The position numbers and the translations under genes were made by a program. 64,000 nt of DNA. Source: Hydractinia symbiolongicarpus (Eukaryota; Cnidaria; Hydrozoa; Anthoathecata; Hydractiniidae). The stretch lies in assembly GCF_029227915.1 (NCBI RefSeq), contig NC_079879.1, positions 34,104,501 to 34,168,500 on the forward strand, given 5' to 3'. Shown here in pieces: positions 58,001-64,000 of the stretch (the first letter of the stretch is position 1; every line of letters begins with the position of its first letter). A model generated the notes under the pieces. It made no database searches. It was given only the letters and a program-made list of their open reading frames with translations, and was not told where the DNA came from.

Positions 58001-61000
58001 AATCTTTTTACATATTTCTTTTTATTTCGTTTCAAGATATGGTACAAACTTTTTTAATTCAAATTGTTTTCTTTTAGTTGATGCTGATGCAGATATTACC
58101 AATTTCGATCCACTCTCTTCTGCAAGTAAAAAGGATTGCAGTATTAAAGATGATTTATTAAAAGATTACGATGAAATTGTACCTAATACTAAATGTTTGA
58201 ATATTAGTGGTACAAAAGAAAATAATTTATTAGAAGTCACACCAGTAAGAGTGACACCTACAAATGAACTGGATTTAAAAGATTTCGATCCTTTATCAAA
58301 AAAGGAGATAGAGGAAGGCATTAAAACAGAGAAAATGATATCAGCAGAACTTTTAAGAAGAAGCAGGGAAGTTGTTTCAACTCGTGCTTCTGCTGGCAAA
58401 TCATGGCTTGAACGAACTTTGTCACAAAGCTCAGGTTCAACTGTAAGTTTTTGTAATGACTTTATGAATGGCAAATTAAATGTTCTTGGTAAAGAATAGT
58501 ATGTCATAGTTGTTTAATTTGTTGTCTATATTAAAATACTCAACTTTCCAACTGTTAGCCAAAGATGGCAGCTGCGAGTATCAGCAGCCAAATTCCTGGA
58601 TTTTTTCAATAGGTGAATTGCTGTGGATTTTCATGGGCTTATGTATTAAAAAAAGGTTTTGTTATTTTAGGAAACAAAAGAAAGTGGTGGTCAAGAAGAG
58701 GCTTTCGATGTTGTTGATAATCTAGAGGTTCAGAATGTTCGTAACGAAAATACTGCCCCACCTCCTTATAAAGGCAATCTCTCAGGAAATGTTTTTAAGG
58801 GAATGCGTGCAAGAGAGAATTTTATTCGGTTGCATATGGCTGCAAGAGAAAAAGAATTTACTGAGCTATTTCCATTCACGTAAGTGTCTTATCTTTTCCT
58901 TTTAATTCAATTTTTTTAGCCAATCCTAACACATTTTTTTTAATAAAGGTCTATTATGTAAATTGTTCTTCAAAATCTATGATTAAAAACGTTACTTTTT
59001 ACATACTTAAAATTGTGACGTCCGTAATTCATGGAGGTACTTTGCCTAATTTTTATTCAAAAAATTAGGCAAACTCTTTTCATTAAATTTTCCTACAAAA
59101 TTTCTGTCAACCTTGTTGAAAACATATTCCAATTTTAAGCTATACAATTTATTTTTTCTCTTGATATTTAGATTGCTTGCTGGTACATGGAATGTCAATG
59201 GCCAACTGGCTACTGAAAGTTTAGTTCCATGGCTACAAGATAATCCTGAATCACCAGATGTCATTGCAATCGGGTAGGTCTATACTTAAATACATAATAG
59301 ACTTAAAATGATAATGATTAAAGCAAAGATTCTCACAGGTTGGAATCAAACTATTATAAAAAGGGTTATGCTTTTGATTTCTTCTATTGGTCCATGTTAT
59401 ATTTCCAACATAATAATGTCCAGTTACTGTAACTGTTAATTGGTCCTTATTTAAGTTAATAAAAAAATTGATTTATTATTTGACCTGTTTAGATTTCAAG
59501 AGCTTGACTTGAGTGCTGAAGCTTTAGTATTCAACGATTCAAGTCGAGAAGATACTTGGATGAAAGCTATTGAGAATGGTTTACCAAAAAATACAGATTA
59601 TTTTAAGGTACTTTTTTGTTAATGATTTGGTTGGGTGCTTACAAAATTATTGAGAGAGATACATCTGTTGACCATGAAAAAGAAAAATTTGTAAGAATGC
59701 TGGTAAAAATATGCGGCCATAGAGGCAACTTTCTAATAATAAATACAAGTATCATAACGTAATGCATCTGGCTTTAGTGATGGGTTTACAAAATTACTAC
59801 TTTTTTGTTTAATTGAATTTTAAATTCAATACCCCTTTTTAATCTATTAAATAAATTACCCAATCAAGTCAACTATCTTTGGTATATTTTTGCGAATTAG
59901 GCTGAAATTCACAAAAGTATGTTAATGCAAATGTTTCTAATCCTGCGTAAACCTTTCTTTCACCAATGTTTTTATAGTTGAAACATGTTCGTCTTGTTGG
60001 TATGATGTTGGTTGTGTATGTTCAAACGAAACATAAGATGCAAGTATCTGATGTTGAGTCTGAAACATATGGGACTGGAATCATGGGCATGATGGTAATT
60101 ACTCTTCCAGCTCAGTTCATCTTATTGTGTTTGAATTTTAATGTTTTTTATCTGTGAAAAACTGGTGTCATTTTAACTAATTGTGATTAAAGACATATAT
60201 AAATAAAAACTTGAAAGTCGTAAACAGAACATTTTAATTTGTATTACTAACATGTGGCGACTTGATATTTGATTCCCCTTGAATTAAAGATAATAATACA
60301 TGCAATTATCTTTTATGTATTATTTGTACGTAAAACATATTGTTACGGTGAGTTCAAAATAGAGCCTGCTATATTCTTAAAGTGTTTATTTTATTTTCAA
60401 GGGCAACAAGGGTGGTGTTGCTGTCAGATTTCAACTGCACAACTCAACAATCTGTTTTGTCAACTCCCACTTGGCAGCTCATTTAATGGAGTATGAGAGG
60501 CGTAACCAGGTAATATACAACGTAGTAGTTTTGCTGCATGTTTATTGCAAATAAAGTACATCCAAACCAATCCATCCAAACTTTTATTTACGTTTAGGAC
60601 TTCCGTGAAGTGTACAGTAAATTGAAGTTCTCTCTTTTCCAACCACCTATTGGAATATCACAACACAAGTAAGAGTCAGTTTTTTACTTGTGTTATTTTC
60701 ACTCGCCAAATATTGTTAACAGCTTGTAAAGTTTTGGGTACAGACGTTACTGATAATCTCACGACATAAGTTAAATAGGATAATGGATGGAGTTAAAGGT
60801 AATCTAGACAGTTATTTGAACATTCCTCTTTCCCATATCGCTATCCTTCTCCTTACTTTTGGTATATTTTTTTACTACACAAATTACCAAAAGGCTACCT
60901 ATCCATTCTTCATTCTTACTAAAAAACCCAACCAACCACAACTCTTAAATAAAATCTCTGTTTACACATAAGGTGCTTGCTGAGCTCAGCTTAAGTTGTA

Positions 61001-63792
61001 TATATGTTTTCTTATTTTCTTTAGCATGGTGTTTTGGTTGGGTGATTTGAATTATCGTTTTGATGACCTGGACCCTGACCAAGTAAAAAATTTAGTCAGA
61101 AAAAACGATTTCGCAAAACTTTACAAGTATGACCAGGTCTGTCCTTTTTTTTATATTTTTACCACACACAAAGCAGTCCACCTTCACCAGAATTTTTTAA
61201 AGTTTAAAAGAATAAAGCAATAAATCCAGCATGCTAATAAACTTTTTCATACAGCTTAACAGACAGCAAACTCAACAAAAAGCTTTCGATGGATTCAATG
61301 AGGGTAGCCTAACGTTTGCACCAACATATAAATATGATCCAGGGACAGACGATTGGGACACTAGGTAACTATTTTAATATAACTTCTGCTAGCAATTTAA
61401 GGTTATCTATTGAGATAAAACGTTGACCAAGTGCTAAAAAATAGTTGAATCTTTAATTTAGTGAAAAGTCGCGTGCACCAGCTTGGTGTGATCGTGTGTT
61501 GTGGAAAGGAAAACAAATTGAACAGATAGCATACAGAAGTCATCCTCAGTTGAAATTAAGTGATCATAAACCCGTCAGTGCACTCTTCACTGTGGGAGTA
61601 AGTAAGAATTGATACGATAAAATTGGTGTGAGAGCCTCACAGAAAAAAACACTGTCATCTGAATTATGAATAGATGGATTTCTAATTTGTCGTTTCTGTT
61701 TTTGTATACAGATCAAAGTTGTTGACCGAGCCAGGGAGCGTAAAGTATTTGAAGAAATTGTTCGAAAACTAGACAAACGTGAAAATGATTCGCTACCTCA
61801 AGTTAAGTTAGGCAAGCACGAAGTGAGTATTTTTTTTATGTATTTTATCTAGTGTGTTTTCGTTTATCCAGTACTTAATTAAATGTAATCATATTAAACT
61901 TTTTCACATGATTTTTTTTTAGTTTCAATTTGATATTGTGGAATTCATGGAAGAGAGGGTGGAGGTTTTACCTGTTGCAAATATTGGCCAGGTGAGAGTA
62001 TACGGGCCATTGTTATTGTTATTAAGAAGGGAAAGTTGTTGTGTTTTGTTTCTGTTTTTTTTGTGGGAAGAGAAAGGGGGCGTGTTCCGGGGAAAAACGC
62101 TATGAGAATAAACTGTTTGGGATCGAGGTCAGATGTTGTTAAGGTAGTATTTTTAGAGAAAAGAGGGCAAAAAAATGTTTGATTGTCTTAACCATTGAAA
62201 TGTAGAAAATCATCCACATAATAATTTCAATAATTTCTTAAAATTTTTTCCATATTTTCTTCCTATTCTGTGGAACATTTTTTTCGATTTATAGAGTCCA
62301 GTGGAATTTCAATTTATAGCAAAATTAGACGATGCTGACATTGCAAAACCTTGGTTTCGAGTTAATCCCTCTGCTGGATTTATAATGCCAGGTTTGTACT
62401 CCTACATACAAGGTTTCCCAGAAAAAATCATAACCAAATTTTATAAACCGTAATTCTTTTCGTGCTGAGTGACCTTTTCCCCAGCATTGAGAAGCCCCAA
62501 AATAGACCAGCAGGAATAAGGTTAAATGTTGGACATATATCTGTCAAGCCCCTTCGGACTAAACACGTTTGTATTAACTCTAAATTCATTTCAGTTAACC
62601 CCTCCAGCTTTCCTTCCAATTCGTGTTTTGTTTCTTTGTTGCATGCGAGCGCTACCTGAAATGTGCATTGCAAGGACATTTCGGCTGATAAAAATGTCAA
62701 AGATGACCCATTCCTTTCCTGTTATTTTCTTACCGGAATATCAGAAAATGTTAAAATTGTTTTTTGTTTAATATCTTCTGTTGAGCATCTTCCACTGTGC
62801 AATATTTAGTTTTTTTATAACTTGTAATTTTTATAACTTGTAATTGTAGGAGATGTATTGGAAATCGAGTTGTCAGTAATGGTAGACAAGCTGTCGGCGC
62901 CCATGGTGACTGTAGGAAATTGCATTTTGGATGACATCTTAGTACTTCATCTTGTTGATGGAAAAGATTTCTTTGTATCTTATCAAGTTAAAAAGTTTGA
63001 GCCAAAAATTTACTAGCTCTTATGTATTTCTTCCTGAAAATTTGGATCAATTATTTTTGACTGTGGAATTTCACCCTACATCCAACTATCGCTAACCGCA
63101 GAAAATGCTACGCCTTAAATTTCTGGAAAACGTGTTTATCCTTAACAGTTCGATATAGGTACCCTTAAGTGGCGTATATACGCCCAGTGTGTTTGGTTCT
63201 TCTCTCGAAGCTTTAGTAAGAATATATGGTCCTATCAGACAGGTACCAATGGATTCTTTAATTCAATTGGTAAGAGTGTACTGCTTCTTTTTATTGCTCT
63301 TCAATATGTGTAAGTATTTAACTTTTGTTGATGTTGTGTGTTTTACAGGAAAGTATAGCCTCCGTATTTGATTCAACTGATGGTGTATTTCCAGATTCCA
63401 CGGAGCCTCTTGAAATACCGAAAGAACTGTGGTTGTTGATAGATCACTTATTTAAACACGGTATGACACAGGTGGGTGAAGAAATAAGAAAAAATAAAAA
63501 ATGACAACAATTAGAAGAGTGATAATGTATCGAATTATAATGTTCGACGTACGTCTGTCTTTCTGTCTGTAATCCGAAATGGTAGCGATGAGGTGGGTTG
63601 TTCCAAGTGCTAACAAGTTTTCCTAAAAACGATACTTCACACGCGATATAAGTTCATAGCTCCACTTTTAGAGCGATTTCTGCACGGAGTAATTGGTTTT
63701 GTTTACGCTGTTTTTCTAGGAGAATATTCTTCTGCAGTCTGGTATCGATGAAGAAATTCGTCAGATTCGGCATCACTTAGATACAGGGCAGG
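55031..63792 (+). CDS. Type II inositol polyphosphate 5-phosphatase (INPP5B/OCRL-like), 3' end beyond window
   Basis: At least 24 coding exons chain in frame: 55031-55102, 55518-55600, 55687-55784, 55873-55902, 56162-56266, 56441-56515, 56672-56731, 58078-58442, 58671-58879, 59172-59273, 59493-59607, 59978-60094, 60402-60509, 60598-60668, 61025-61136, 61255-61364, 61462-61597, 61712-61822, 61923-61991, 62295-62391, 62850-62986, 63159-63269, 63349-63471 and 63720-63792. The enzyme removes the 5-phosphate from PI(4,5)P2 and related lipids on endosomes and Golgi. An N-terminal PH-like part (exons 1-5) precedes an acidic linker and the catalytic domain: [74 protein letters not shown] and [10 protein letters not shown], all catalytic motifs intact. 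The ASH domain follows, then the RhoGAP start ([17 protein letters not shown]). DDWDTSEK is closer to INPP5B than OCRL. About 896 residues are covered. Confidence 0.95.
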
Positions 63793-63893
63793 GTGGAGAA
63801 ATTCGTATCTTTTCTATTATAATCTCCATACTTTAGCTTGTAAGTGCCGTGGAAAAATCTTGTGGAGAAAGGATTCTCGGGAATCCTTTTATA

Positions 63894-64000
63894 GGGTCAA
63901 AGCGCATGAAATTCTGATCTAAATGTTATTAGGGTCAAAGCGCATGAAATTCTTATTTAAATGTTATGTAGGGTCAAAGCGCATGAAATTCTTATCTAAA
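63894..64000. repeat. 38-39-bp tandem repeat at window end
   Basis: Three starts of GGGTCAAAGCGCATGAAATT at 63894, 63932 and 63971, with one T/G and a few other differences. The array lies in an INPP5B intron and runs past the window edge. Confidence 0.9.

Overview
The window is AT-rich, intron-rich eukaryotic DNA: small exons with GT/AG introns, conserved metazoan genes and many transposon remnants. The gene set and the BEL/Pao, Copia-like, LINE, Helitron-like and MITE debris fit an early-branching animal. A cnidarian, perhaps a hydrozoan, is my best guess, but it is an inference and not proven here. Exon edges were placed by eye from reading frame, splice sites and remembered family conservation.

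Layout. (1) 1-18934 is a large, very recent tandem duplication with a period of about 13,017 bp. The window opens with the last exons of one UFL1 copy (+), then a single-exon TENT5/FAM46 gene (-). After the junction near 5917 come a second UFL1 copy lacking its N-terminal exons (5954-14849, +) and a second TENT5 (17014-18201, -). The big intron of the second UFL1 (8020-11854) holds a short Helitron-like element, a 2.85-kb TIR-flanked block and a tRNA-derived SINE. (2) 18935-24114 has no recognisable gene. (3) 24115-25572 (-) is an intronless BTB-BACK gene, followed by a possible tiny two-exon gene at 26059-26337 (+) and a 21-bp minisatellite. (4) 27036-37481 (-) is a well-preserved GDAP2 gene (macro domain plus CRAL-TRIO domain, 13 exons). 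Its introns carry a MITE, a LINE 3' fragment and a 437-bp tandem duplication that copies a macro-domain exon without its splice acceptor. (5) 37600-53010 is a transposon nest: a broken BEL/Pao element (about 39.2-46.2 kb) interrupted by scrambled Copia-like pieces, and by members of a TA-flanked MITE family that carry arrays of a roughly 53-bp minisatellite. tRNA-derived SINEs lie at 47.4-49.4 kb. (6) 54.1-54.9 kb is a LINE 3' fragment. 55031 to the window end (+) is an INPP5B/OCRL-type inositol polyphosphate 5-phosphatase with at least 24 coding exons, whose RhoGAP domain runs off the window.

The genes look like unrelated housekeeping or signalling genes: UFMylation ligase, poly(A) polymerase-like TENT5, BTB adaptor, macro/Sec14 protein and phosphoinositide phosphatase. 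Nothing suggests an operon or a linked pathway. I found no clearly new molecular system. The most unusual items are the recent duplication with a truncated, possibly chimeric UFL1, the exon-copying duplication in GDAP2, and the minisatellite-bearing MITE family nested in a retrotransposon mosaic.
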